Assembly: GCF_000383675.1 (NCBI RefSeq) | Contig: NZ_KB911825.1 | Span: forward strand, 186,001-250,000 | Direction: 5' to 3' | Source: Terracoccus sp. 273MFTsu3.1 | GTDB lineage: Bacteria > Actinomycetota > Actinomycetes > Actinomycetales > Dermatophilaceae | DNA: 64,000 nt | The notes under the pieces: model-generated | Database searches by the model: none | The model's input: only the letters and a program-made list of their open reading frames with translations | What the model was told of the DNA's origin: nothing | In this document: one piece after another, positions 10,961 to 19,023 of the stretch | Position numbering within the stretch: the first letter of the stretch is position 1 | Layout: the number at the start of each line of letters is the position of its first letter | Position numbers and translations under genes: made by a program

Positions 10961-11286
10961 CTCTGTCCCTGTCGTCGGGCCCGCGCGCCACGGGCGATCT
11001 CGGTGTCGAGGGCGTCGAGGCGCTGCCCCCAGAACGAGCGGACCTCACGGCACCACTGCTCGACCTCGTCGAGGGCGCCCGGCGCGAGCCGGTAGAGGCG
11101 CCGCTGCCCGACGGCCTCGGCCTCGACGACGCCGGCCTCCCGCAGCACCCGCAGGTGCCTCGAGATCCCGGGCCGCGCGGCGTCGAAGAGCGCCGCGACC
11201 TCGCCCGCCGTCAGCTCCTCACGGGCGAGGTGCTCGACGATGGTCCGCCGCGTCGGGTCGGTCAACGCGTCCCAGGTCCCACTCAC
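10957..11286 (-). CDS. ArsR-family winged-helix transcriptional repressor
   Basis: About 109 residues. DALTDPTRRTIVEHL begins the ArsR-type fold, AGEVAALFDAARPGISRHLRVL is the helix-turn-helix, and EAVGQRRLYRLAPG forms the wing. There is no Cys-rich metal site, in line with the SRPBCC-linked, metal-independent subgroup. I chose the GTG at 11286 because the protein then begins SGTWDALTDP as relatives do; a GTG at 11304 is also in frame. It is coupled to the SRPBCC gene by an ATGA overlap and is probably autoregulated through the palindrome just upstream. Confidence 0.85.
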   Translation of the reverse strand: MSGTWDALTDPTRRTIVEHLAREELTAGEVAALFDAARPGISRHLRVLREAGVVEAEAVGQRRLYRLAPGALDEVEQWCREVRSFWGQRLDALDTEIARGARARRQGQR

Positions 11287-11306
11287 GAGCAAAGAGTAAC
11301 CCACGA

Positions 11307-11316
11307 GTTACGTAAC
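11307..11316 (-). promoter_or_regulatory. Perfect palindrome GTTACGTAAC before the ArsR gene
   Basis: A self-complementary 10-mer lies 21 bases before the chosen start, with a related GAGTAAC copy between it and the gene. Position and symmetry suit an operator for the ArsR product. The binding protein is inferred. Confidence 0.45.
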
Positions 11317-11336
11317 TGACAAGGTACGCCCTCGTC

Positions 11337-11409
11337 CGCAACACACCGAGCAGGTCACAACCCACCGCGATCCGATCCGGGTGTGTTGTGACCTGCTCGG
11401 TGTGTTGCG
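11337..11409. terminator. 25-bp perfect inverted repeat downstream of the ribokinase gene
   Basis: Arms 11337-11361 and 11385-11409 are perfectly complementary over 25 bases, with a 23-base loop. It begins 13 bases beyond the ribokinase stop and so probably terminates that unit, but the arms are unusually long and contain TGTGTTG-type sequence unlike the other hairpins here. It may be a dispersed palindromic element. Confidence 0.65.
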
Positions 11410-11421
11410 AAGTGAGGTGGG

Positions 11422-12252
11422 TCAGAGGGCGGCGTCCGGCTGAGCCCCGACCCAACGCACGGCGGCCGCGCCGGCCGCGTTGGCCGCCTCGAGGGCGTCC
11501 TGACGGTCCGCTCCCCCGGCGAGCGCCGCTGCGAGCGCCCCGCAGAACGCGTCCCCGGCGCCGACCGTGTCACCGAAGTCACGCTTCGCCACGGGTATGC
11601 CGTCCACGCCGTCCATCCCCCAGCGCGCGCCCGCTGCCCCGAACGTCACGAGCAGCGACTGCGGCACGAGGTCGGAGTCGGCGAGGTCGCGCATCTCCGA
11701 CTCGTTGACGACGACCGGGTCGGCGAGCGCGACGACGTCGGGGGGCAGTGCGGCATACGGCGCGAGGTTGAGGACGACCCGGGCCCCGGCGGCGTGGGCC
11801 GCGCGGGCGGCGTCGGCCACCGTGGTGAGGTCGACCTCGAGCGAGCAGAGCAGCACGTCGCCGGGCTCGAGCCCTCCGGCCCGCTCGACGAGCGCACGGT
11901 CTCGCTCACCGTTGGCGCCGGCCACGACGATGATCGAGTTCTCGCCCTGCTCGTCGACGGTGATGAAGGCCGTGCCGGTCGGGGCGCTGTCGCTCGTCGA
12001 CACCGCCGCGGTGTCGATGCCGAGGCCGCTGAGGCGGTCGAGGTAGGCCCGGCCCGGTCCGTCGTCGCCGACCCGGGCGAGCATCGAGACGGCCGCCCCG
12101 GCCCGAGCGGCGGCCGCGGCCTGGTTGCCGCCCTTGCCACCGGCATAGGTGCCCTCGGCCTCACCGAGCAGGGTCTCCCCGGGCACCGGGTGCCGCTCGA
12201 CGAGGGTGACGACGTCGACGTTGAGCGAGCCCAGGACCGCGACGCGGCCCAT
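11422..12252 (-). CDS. rbsK: Ribokinase (PfkB-family sugar kinase)
   Basis: A 276-residue PfkB kinase. GSLNVDVV at the N-terminus and GGKGGNQA (about residues 37-44) bind the sugar; GDTVGAGDAFCGAL near the C-terminus holds the anion hole and catalytic Asp. It phosphorylates ribose at O5. The ATG overlaps the nucleoside hydrolase stop by one base (TGATG), so the two enzymes are coupled: the hydrolase frees ribose and this kinase traps it. GGCATACCC inside the gene forces a rare ATA Ile codon, an example of the dispersed heptamer. Confidence 0.93.
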   Translation of the reverse strand: MGRVAVLGSLNVDVVTLVERHPVPGETLLGEAEGTYAGGKGGNQAAAAARAGAAVSMLARVGDDGPGRAYLDRLSGLGIDTAAVSTSDSAPTGTAFITVDEQGENSIIVVAGANGERDRALVERAGGLEPGDVLLCSLEVDLTTVADAARAAHAAGARVVLNLAPYAALPPDVVALADPVVVNESEMRDLADSDLVPQSLLVTFGAAGARWGMDGVDGIPVAKRDFGDTVGAGDAFCGALAAALAGGADRQDALEAANAAGAAAVRWVGAQPDAAL

Positions 12253-13241
12253 CAGCGCTCGCCCACCCGGCCGAGCAGGGTGTCGGCCCAGAGCCGTGCG
12301 TAGCGGGGACCGTCGACCTCGAGCGCCACGTCGACGCGCACGGGCGCCTCGCCGTGCGGGTCGTGGGCCATGTCGCCGCTCCAGTCGCGCCGGTCGACGA
12401 TGGTGCGTCCCCGTGACCACGTGCCGGCGAGCTCGACGCGCAGCGGCAGCGGCTCGGTCCGGATCCCGGCGCGGTCGATGACGACGCAGACGGCGCCGGC
12501 GTCACCGATGGTCGACGCGGGCCGGTCGAAGCGGGCGTTCTGGAAGCGGATCAGGCTGCCTGCGAGCTCGGCGGGGCCCCGGCCACCGACGGCGACGAGC
12601 TCGTCGGCCAGCTCGGCCGACACGACAGGCTCGTAGAAGACGTCGAGGCCGTACATCGTCACGGGGATGCCGAGGTCGGCCGCGGCGTCGAGCGCGACCG
12701 CCGCCGCCTCGGGGTCGTGGAAGACGTTGAACTCGGCCGACGCCGTCGCGTTGCCGACGTTGGCGGCGCCGCCCATGAAGACGATCTCGGAGATGCCCGC
12801 CACGACGTCCGGATAGGTCCGGAGCAGCAGGGCGATGTTCGTCAGCGGGGCGAGGGGCACGAGCGTGACGGGGCGGTCCGCATCCGCGGCCTCCCGGCAG
12901 GCGTCCCGGAGCAGCTCGACGGCGTGGCGCCGGTCGGCCGTCGCGGACGGGGGTGGCCAGCCCAGCTCGCCCATGCCGTCGGCACCGTGCACGTGGCGGG
13001 CGTCGACGGGCGCCTCGAGCAGGGGCCGCTCGGCACCCCGGGCCACCGGGACGTCGGTGCGTCCCGCGGTCTCGAGGACGAGCAGCGTGTTGCGCACGAC
13101 GTCGTCGACGGGGGCGTTGCCCCCGACGCACGACACGGCGCGCAGGTCGAGTGCCGGGTGCAGGGCGGCGAGGAGCAGGGCGCACGCGTCGTCGACGCCG
13201 GTGTCGACGTCGAGCACGATGGGGGTGGGTTCGGTCGTCAC
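12252..13241 (-). CDS. Nucleoside hydrolase (inosine-uridine preferring type)
   Basis: A 329-residue IU-nucleoside hydrolase. The calcium- and ribose-binding N-terminal motif reads DVDTGVDDA (usual DTDPGxDDA). MGGAANVGNAT and AEFNVFHDPEAA give further active-site loops. It cleaves the N-glycosidic bond of nucleosides to base and ribose. The start is taken as a GTG (VTTEPTPIVLD), because residues before it are unlike the family. It is first in a two-gene unit with ribokinase, forming a nucleoside salvage module. Specificity among nucleosides cannot be told. Confidence 0.92.
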   Translation of the reverse strand: MTTEPTPIVLDVDTGVDDACALLLAALHPALDLRAVSCVGGNAPVDDVVRNTLLVLETAGRTDVPVARGAERPLLEAPVDARHVHGADGMGELGWPPPSATADRRHAVELLRDACREAADADRPVTLVPLAPLTNIALLLRTYPDVVAGISEIVFMGGAANVGNATASAEFNVFHDPEAAAVALDAAADLGIPVTMYGLDVFYEPVVSAELADELVAVGGRGPAELAGSLIRFQNARFDRPASTIGDAGAVCVVIDRAGIRTEPLPLRVELAGTWSRGRTIVDRRDWSGDMAHDPHGEAPVRVDVALEVDGPRYARLWADTLLGRVGER

Positions 13242-13315
13242 AGCGGCAACGTACCGGTCGGGTGGCCGCCGCAGCCCCGGTGGGGACCACCGGCGTCCGA
13301 GGATAGGCTCGAACG

Positions 13316-14611
13316 ATGCGCCCGAGCCACAGCCGACGCCGCCCGTCCCCCGCCCGGTGGGCCGTCCTCGCGGCTGCCGTGACCGCGGTCGCGACCGCCT
13401 GCTCCTCAGCCCCGCCGGCAGCCGGGCCCCGCGCGACGGGCACGACGGGCACGACGACCTCGGCATCGAGCGCGCCCACGACGACCGCGCCGACGAGCGC
13501 CACCCCGTCCACGAGCCACACTCCCGCCCCGACGACCACCACGCCGTCGACGCCCTCCTCCTGCGCCCCGGCGATCGTCGCCGGCATGGACGACGACGAA
13601 CGCGCGGGGCAGCTGCTCATGGTCGGCCTCGACAACGGGGCGAGCCGCACGAGTCTCGACGCGCTCGTGGCCCGGCGCCACCTCGGCGGCGTCATCCTGC
13701 TCGGGGGCTGGGACGGCGGCACCGAACGCGTCCGCGCCACGACCCGCCACCTCGCGGCGCTCGCCTCGAAGGAGGACACCGCCGGCCTCGGCCTGCTCCT
13801 CGCCGCCGACCAGGAGGGCGGCGCCGTGCAGCAGCTGCGTGGCGACGGCTTCAGCCGTATGCCGTCCGCCCGCGTCCAGGACCAGGGCTCGGCGAGCGCC
13901 CTCACCGCCGATGCGACGCGGTGGGCCGACCAGCTGCGCCGGGCCGGCATCAACGTCAACCTCGCGCCGGTCGCCGACACGGTCCCGACCTCGATCGGGC
14001 GCGCCAACGGGCCGATCGGCCAGTACGACCGTCAGTTCTCCAGCGACCCCGAGCGCAACGCACGCATGGTCGGTGCGTTCATCGCCGGCATGCGCGCGGG
14101 CGGCGTGGCCTCGACCGTCAAGCACTTCCCCGGCCTGGGCCGCATCACCGGCAACACCGACGTCACGGCACGCGGCATCACCGACCGCACGACGACCGTC
14201 GACGACCCCTACCTCGAGCCGTTCCGCACCGGCATCCAGGATGGCGTCGAGCTCGTCATGGTCGGCTCGGCCATCTACAGCCGCATCGATCCGGGCACCA
14301 ACGCCGTCTTCTCACGGCCGATCGTCACCGACCTGCTCCGCGACCGGCTCTCCTACGACGGGGTCGTCATCACCGACGACGTCGGCGCCGCGAAGGCCGT
14401 CGCCGACGTGCCCGTCGGCGCGCGCGCCACGCGCTTCATCGAGGCCGGTGGTGACATCACGCTGACCGCCCGTCCGGCCACGGTGCCCACCATGCACGAC
14501 GCCATCACGAAGAAGATGAACGCGAGCCCCGCCTTCGCCGAACAGGTCCGGGCCGCAGCCACGCGCGTCGTCGACCTCAAGCTGAGAATGGGCCTCGCTC
14601 GCTGCCCCTAG
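13316..14611 (+). CDS. Lipoprotein glycoside hydrolase family 3 (LpqI/NagZ-like)
   Basis: A 431-residue exported protein. The signal peptide ends in a lipobox, VATAC (Cys29), followed by a Thr/Ser/Pro-rich linker to about residue 85, then a GH3 TIM barrel. LLAADQEGG and KHFPGLG are family motifs, and ITDDVGA supplies the nucleophilic Asp. The NagZ-type Asp-Ser-His acid/base loop reads Asn-Thr-Asp here (ITGNTDVTA), so the usual catalytic His is not obvious. The likely substrate is beta-N-acetylglucosamine in peptidoglycan fragments, at the outer membrane face. It diverges from the nucleoside hydrolase gene. Confidence 0.88.
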   Translation: MRPSHSRRRPSPARWAVLAAAVTAVATACSSAPPAAGPRATGTTGTTTSASSAPTTTAPTSATPSTSHTPAPTTTTPSTPSSCAPAIVAGMDDDERAGQLLMVGLDNGASRTSLDALVARRHLGGVILLGGWDGGTERVRATTRHLAALASKEDTAGLGLLLAADQEGGAVQQLRGDGFSRMPSARVQDQGSASALTADATRWADQLRRAGINVNLAPVADTVPTSIGRANGPIGQYDRQFSSDPERNARMVGAFIAGMRAGGVASTVKHFPGLGRITGNTDVTARGITDRTTTVDDPYLEPFRTGIQDGVELVMVGSAIYSRIDPGTNAVFSRPIVTDLLRDRLSYDGVVITDDVGAAKAVADVPVGARATRFIEAGGDITLTARPATVPTMHDAITKKMNASPAFAEQVRAAATRVVDLKLRMGLARCP

Positions 14612-14974
14612 CCCCGCACCGCAACACCCCCAGTCGCAACGCCCCCGCACCGGCCCCGACATCGAGACCCGTCCCACCGAACCCCAAACTCCTCAGGCGC
14701 GAGCCGCCGACCGGGTGCGGGTGCGGACCCGCTGCAGCCCGGTCACACCCAGCCGGGACGAGATGGCGCCAGGCGAGCTGACAATGGGACGCTCGGTTGC
14801 GCGTGACCGGAGGTGGGCAGCCGTTCGTCCGCGCGGCATCGAAGGCGGCACGGTGACGCTGGAAGGCCACGTGACGGCATACGCCGCCTTCGCTCCACGC
14901 CGCGCGGGCGAACGGGTGCCCGCCGTTCGCACGGGCACGCCCGACGAGCGCCAGCCGAGCGGCCCGTGACGGGC
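14612..14974. other. Convergent gap after the GH3 gene, no convincing gene
   Basis: This 363-base stretch lies between the GH3 lipoprotein (plus) and tsaD (minus). Open frames of about 80 codons exist on both strands (14715-14969 plus, 14693-14938 minus), but neither has a good ribosome site or recognisable features. It holds one GGCATAC copy (14876). No strong terminator hairpin is seen. Confidence 0.5.
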
Positions 14975-16021
14975 CTACGCCTGGACGAGCGTGACCGGCA
15001 TCGACGAGTCGGTTGGGAGGCCGAGGTCGCTGGGCAAGCGCCCCTTCGCCACCATCTGCGCCCCGAGCGCCGCGACCATCGCCCCGTTGTCGGTGCACAG
15101 TCCGGGGCGCGGTACGCGCAGGGTGACACCGGCCTTGGCGCACCGCTCCTCGGCGAGCGCGCGAAGGCGCGAGTTCGCCGCGACGCCGCCGCCGATGAGC
15201 AGGTGGTCGACGTCGTGCTCCTTGCAGGCGAGCAGGGCCTTGCGGGTGAGGACGTCGACGACCGCCTCCTGGAAGCTCGCGGCGACGTCGGCGACCGGTA
15301 CGGCCTCGCCGGCACGCTGGCGCGTCTCGACCCACCGCGCGACGGCGGTCTTGAGGCCCGAGAAGGAGAAGTCGAAGCGGTGCCGCTCCATGTCGCGCCC
15401 GGTGGTGAGGCCGCGGGGGAAGTCGATGGCGATCCGGTTGCCTTCTCGCGCAGCGCGATCCACGTGCGGACCTCCCGGGAAGGGCAGCCCGAGCACCCGC
15501 GCGACCTTGTCGAAGGCCTCACCGGCGGCGTCGTCCATCGTCGAGCCGAGCGAGCGGACGTCGTTGGTGACGTCGGGCACGAGGAGCAGCGAGGAGTGCC
15601 CGCCGGAGACGAGCATCGCCATCGTCGGCTCGGGCAGCGGCCCGTGCTCGACGATGTCGACCGCGACGTGCGAGGCGAGGTGGTTGACGCCGTAGATCGG
15701 CTTGCCGAGGGCGAGCGCCAGGGCCTTGGCCGAGGCGACCCCGACGAGCAGCGCACCTGCGAGACCGGGACCCGAGGTCACCGAGATGGCGTCGAGGTCG
15801 CGCAGCCGGACGCCCGCCTCGCGGCACGCGCGCTCGATGGTCGGCACCATGGCCTCGAGGTGGGCGCGGCTCGCGACCTCTGGCACGACGCCACCGAAAC
15901 GGGCGTGCTCCTCGACGCTGCTCGCGACCGTGTCCACGAGGAGCGTCTGGCCGCGCACGATGCCGACCCCGGTCTCGTCGCAGGACGTCTCGATGCCGAG
16001 GACGAGCGGCTCGTCGCTCAT
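14975..16021 (-). CDS. tsaD: tRNA N6-adenosine threonylcarbamoyltransferase TsaD
   Basis: A 348-residue ASKHA-fold protein. [13 protein letters not shown] is the phosphate-1 motif, NHLASHVAV carries the two metal-binding His, and [11 protein letters not shown] is the family C-terminal signature. It transfers the threonylcarbamoyl group to A37 of ANN-decoding tRNAs together with TsaB and TsaE. The start overlaps the rimI stop by ATGA. Last gene of the long run that begins at glmS. Confidence 0.97.
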   Translation of the reverse strand: MSDEPLVLGIETSCDETGVGIVRGQTLLVDTVASSVEEHARFGGVVPEVASRAHLEAMVPTIERACREAGVRLRDLDAISVTSGPGLAGALLVGVASAKALALALGKPIYGVNHLASHVAVDIVEHGPLPEPTMAMLVSGGHSSLLLVPDVTNDVRSLGSTMDDAAGEAFDKVARVLGLPFPGGPHVDRAAREGNRIAIDFPRGLTTGRDMERHRFDFSFSGLKTAVARWVETRQRAGEAVPVADVAASFQEAVVDVLTRKALLACKEHDVDHLLIGGGVAANSRLRALAEERCAKAGVTLRVPRPGLCTDNGAMVAALGAQMVAKGRLPSDLGLPTDSSMPVTLVQA

Positions 16022-16515
16022 GCGTCTCCCTTCGTGACGAGGAGGCGCATGACGAGCGCGTCCCCGTTGCCTGGTTGGTAGTAGCGGCGGCGCACCGAGA
16101 TGACCTCGAAGCCGGCCCGGTCGTAGAGGCGCCGCGCCGCGTCGTTGTCGGCGCGCACCTCGAGCAGCACCGCGTCGACGCCTCGCAGGGTCGCCCGACG
16201 GACGAGCTCGTCGAGCAGGACCCGCCCCGTGCCACGGCCCTGGTGACCGGGGCTGGTGGCGATGGTCATGACGTCGGCGACGTCTCCCGCGACGTCGAGG
16301 CCGGCATAGCCGGCGATCGTGCCGTCGAGCGTCGTGGCGACGACGTAGTCGCGACGCGGGCGGCCGGCGAGCTCGCTCCACCACGTGGCCTCGGACCACG
16401 CGTCGTCGGCGAAGAGCAGCTGCTCGAGCGTCGCGAGGTGGGCGAGGTCGGTCCACTCGAGGTCGCGCAGCACGACCTCCTCGCCGGGGTGCGTGCGCGG
16501 CTGGGTCACGGTCAT
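16018..16515 (-). CDS. rimI: Ribosomal protein S18-alanine N-acetyltransferase RimI
   Basis: A 165-residue GNAT protein. The acetyl-CoA loop is [10 protein letters not shown], and the conserved [17 protein letters not shown] block follows. RimI acetylates the N-terminal Ala of ribosomal protein S18 and in actinobacteria is regularly placed between tsaB and tsaD, as here, overlapping both by 4 bases. The ATG at 16515 is chosen by this coupling; the frame is open further upstream but those residues belong to the tsaB region. Confidence 0.92.
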   Translation of the reverse strand: MTVTQPRTHPGEEVVLRDLEWTDLAHLATLEQLLFADDAWSEATWWSELAGRPRRDYVVATTLDGTIAGYAGLDVAGDVADVMTIATSPGHQGRGTGRVLLDELVRRATLRGVDAVLLEVRADNDAARRLYDRAGFEVISVRRRYYQPGNGDALVMRLLVTKGDA

Positions 16516-17222
16516 CCGAGGGTGGACTTGGTCGATGGCGGAGCGGGCGCCGCGTCGGGCCGGCGCAGGTAGAGCGGCTCGAGCCCGTCGAAGCCGTGGC
16601 CGGGGTCGACCCACTGCAGCTCACCGGGGCCGGGTGCGCTCTCGCGGAGTCGGCGCACCGCGAGGTCGGCGAGCGCTCCCCCGCTGACGTCGAGCGGTGC
16701 CACGGCGTGCGGGAGCGCCTCGGCGTAGAGGATGGGACCACGACCCGCGGTCGGCAGGGCGCGGGTCTCGGCAGGCAGGTCGGCCGCGCGGGACACGGTG
16801 GGCTCGCTCACACGGTCGGCGCGCTCGTCCCCGAGGACGTACGCAGCGGCGTACACCTCCTTGCGACGGGCGTCGGTGGCGACGACGAGCTCGCCACGTC
16901 GGCCGTCGAGCCATGCCTCGTGCGCGATCGCGTCGAGACTCGTCAGCCCGCGCACGGGCAGGCCGAGCGCGAAGGCGAAGGTGCGTCCGGTGACGATCCC
17001 GACACGCAGGCCGGTGAACGGGCCCGGGCCGATGCCCACGACGACGTCGGTGACGTCGCCGGGCTCCGCCCCGGCGGTGGCCAGGACGTCGCGCATGTTG
17101 GGGGCGAGGTGCTCGGCGTGCGCCCGGGCGTCGAGCGTCGAGGCCTCCGCGACGACCGAGCTGCCGTCGTGCAGGCCGACGGTGATGGCGGTCGTGGAGG
17201 TGTCGATCGCGAGCAGGAGCAC
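16512..17222 (-). CDS. tsaB: tRNA threonylcarbamoyladenosine biosynthesis protein TsaB
   Basis: A 236-residue protein starting with [17 protein letters not shown] is the ASKHA N-terminal motif and [13 protein letters not shown] is the family signature. It forms the TsaB-TsaD scaffold required for t6A37 synthesis. It overlaps rimI by ATGA and is separated from tsaE by 81 bases containing one GTATGCC copy (17272). Confidence 0.95.
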   Translation of the reverse strand: MLLLAIDTSTTAITVGLHDGSSVVAEASTLDARAHAEHLAPNMRDVLATAGAEPGDVTDVVVGIGPGPFTGLRVGIVTGRTFAFALGLPVRGLTSLDAIAHEAWLDGRRGELVVATDARRKEVYAAAYVLGDERADRVSEPTVSRAADLPAETRALPTAGRGPILYAEALPHAVAPLDVSGGALADLAVRRLRESAPGPGELQWVDPGHGFDGLEPLYLRRPDAAPAPPSTKSTLG

Positions 17223-17303
17223 GTCGGTCAGGCTATCCGAGCACGCGCCGGGTCCCCGAACCCGCGCCGGCGTATGCCGTCCACCCGGCTCACGCGACCG
17301 CTT

Positions 17304-17768
17304 TCAGGTCGCGGGCGCCACGACCTCGAGGACCTCGTCCCACCGGTCGCCCACCCCGACCAACCGCGCCGTGCGCAGGTCGTCGCCGCTGATGGTCAGC
17401 TCGAGCCGGGTGTCGCTCAGCTGTTCGGCGAGACCCGCGCCCCACTCGACGACCGTGACGCTCGCGTCGAGGTCGGCGTCGAGGTCGAGGTCGTCGAGCT
17501 CGAGAGCGCTGCCGAGGCGGTAGGCGTCGACGTGGACGAGCAGCGGGCCGCCGACGAGCGACGGGTGCACGCGCGCGATGACGAAGGTCGGCGACGTGAT
17601 GGGTCCGCGGACGCCCAGCCCCTCGGCGATGCCCTGGGTCAGCGTCGTCTTGCCGGCACCGAGGTCGCCGGTGAGGACGAGAACGTCGCCACCGCGCAGC
17701 AGGGCGCCGAGCCGGCGGCCGAAGTCCTGGGTGTCGTCGGTGGTGGCCCAGCGGACCTGGCGCTCCAC
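17304..17768 (-). CDS. tsaE: tRNA threonylcarbamoyladenosine biosynthesis ATPase TsaE
   Basis: A 154-residue P-loop ATPase. GDLGAGKTT is the Walker A motif, SPTFVIARVH and HVDAYRL are family motifs, and VVEWGAG carries the Walker B-type Glu. It regulates the TsaBD complex. The start is taken as the GTG four bases after the hydrolase stop; it matches the size of relatives. Confidence 0.95.
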   Translation of the reverse strand: MERQVRWATTDDTQDFGRRLGALLRGGDVLVLTGDLGAGKTTLTQGIAEGLGVRGPITSPTFVIARVHPSLVGGPLLVHVDAYRLGSALELDDLDLDADLDASVTVVEWGAGLAEQLSDTRLELTISGDDLRTARLVGVGDRWDEVLEVVAPAT

Positions 17769-17772
17769 GTGC

Positions 17773-19023
17773 TCACGCCCCCTTGGAGCGCGCCTGCTTG
17801 ACGCGACCGGAGCGGACGAGCTCGGCGGCCTCCTTCTCGAGGCGGCGCTGGCGGCGGTTCTTGGCGACGTCGGTGACGATGCGCCGCACCCGCGGTTGCT
17901 GGGCGACCTCGATCTGCTCGGCACGCGCCCGCGCCGACTGGTCGACGAGCTGGACGAGGTGCGCGTTGAGCAGGTCGGGGTGCTCGAGCATGATGACGTG
18001 CCCGGCGTCGTTGACGACGATGTGCTCGGCGCCCGGGATGCCCTCGACGATGAGCTCGCTGTGCGACGGCGGCGTGAGGATGTCGTCGCGCCCGTTGAAG
18101 ACGAGGACGACGGCGTGCCGGAACTCGAGCAGCGCGGGACGCTTGTCGAAGCCGTCGAACGTCTGGAGGTAGTCGTTGACGACGTCGAGAGGCGTGCCGA
18201 GGAGGATGTCGCTCGTGTAGCGCACGACCGAGCGCGGCACCGGCGAGGCGAACGAGTTCTGCTCGACCATGAAGTGCTCGATGTCTCGGCCGACGCGACG
18301 GATCCGGGTGAAGAGCTCGGGCCGGTGGCTCAGCGGGCCGAGCACCCCCGGTCCGAGGCGCTCGAGCATGAGGCGTCCGAGGGTCGCGGTACGTCCGCCG
18401 TTGGCGAGCATGATGCCCCCCGGGCTCGTCGCGACGAAGGCGGCGCCGACGACTCGGTCGAGGACCAGCCGCGGCTGGTGCTCGCCGAGCGCAAGCATCG
18501 TCATGCCACCCATCGAGTGGCCGACGAGGACGAGGTCGCCCTCGGGCACGAGCTCGGTGATGACGGTGTGGAGGTCCTGACCGAGCCGGTCGATCGTGTA
18601 GCTGTCCTTCTCGCCGCTCCCCGAGCGGCCGTGCCCGCGCTGGTCCCAGCTGACGACGCGGTAGCCGGCCTCCTTGAGGGCCCGGCGCTGGTAGACCCAG
18701 CAGCGCAGGCTGAGGCAGTAGCCGTGGGTCAGCACGACGGTGGGCAGCTCGTCGGGACGGCCGTGGCGGGTGGTGCCGTCGGCGGCCGTCTCGGCTGCGG
18801 CCGCAGCTGGGAGGTCGATCTCGACGTGGAGCGGCACACCGTCGTCGGTGAGCACGACGTGCTCCTCGTCGGGAGTGATCTCGAGCAGCTCGGGCGTCTC
18901 GAGTGCGGCCATCGCCGCACGGTGCTTGCCGGCACGGTCGGCGGCGATGCCGGCCGCCACACCCGCGGCGACACCGAGGGTCGCGGCGGCGATGCCGATG
19001 ACGGGGTTGCGACGCGGGCTCAT
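17773..19023 (-). CDS. Membrane-anchored alpha/beta hydrolase
   Basis: A 416-residue protein. Residues about 7-32 are a hydrophobic anchor. The hydrolase fold follows: HGYCLS (oxyanion region), WDQRGHGRSG, the nucleophile elbow GHSMGG, the acid Asp in NGRDDILTP, and the catalytic His in NDAGHVIMLEHPD. The last 50 residues are rich in Arg and Lys. It sits between alr and tsaE, overlapping alr by ATGA, a placement also found in other actinobacteria. Its substrate is unknown. Confidence 0.9.
   Translation of the reverse strand: MSPRRNPVIGIAAATLGVAAGVAAGIAADRAGKHRAAMAALETPELLEITPDEEHVVLTDDGVPLHVEIDLPAAAAAETAADGTTRHGRPDELPTVVLTHGYCLSLRCWVYQRRALKEAGYRVVSWDQRGHGRSGSGEKDSYTIDRLGQDLHTVITELVPEGDLVLVGHSMGGMTMLALGEHQPRLVLDRVVGAAFVATSPGGIMLANGGRTATLGRLMLERLGPGVLGPLSHRPELFTRIRRVGRDIEHFMVEQNSFASPVPRSVVRYTSDILLGTPLDVVNDYLQTFDGFDKRPALLEFRHAVVLVFNGRDDILTPPSHSELIVEGIPGAEHIVVNDAGHVIMLEHPDLLNAHLVQLVDQSARARAEQIEVAQQPRVRRIVTDVAKNRRQRRLEKEAAELVRSGRVKQARSKGA

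Noticed and set aside
14693-14969. Possible small ORFs of about 80 codons in the gap after the GH3 gene
   Set aside because: They exist on both strands at once, lack convincing ribosome sites and have no recognisable features; only the codon bias of GC-rich DNA supports them.
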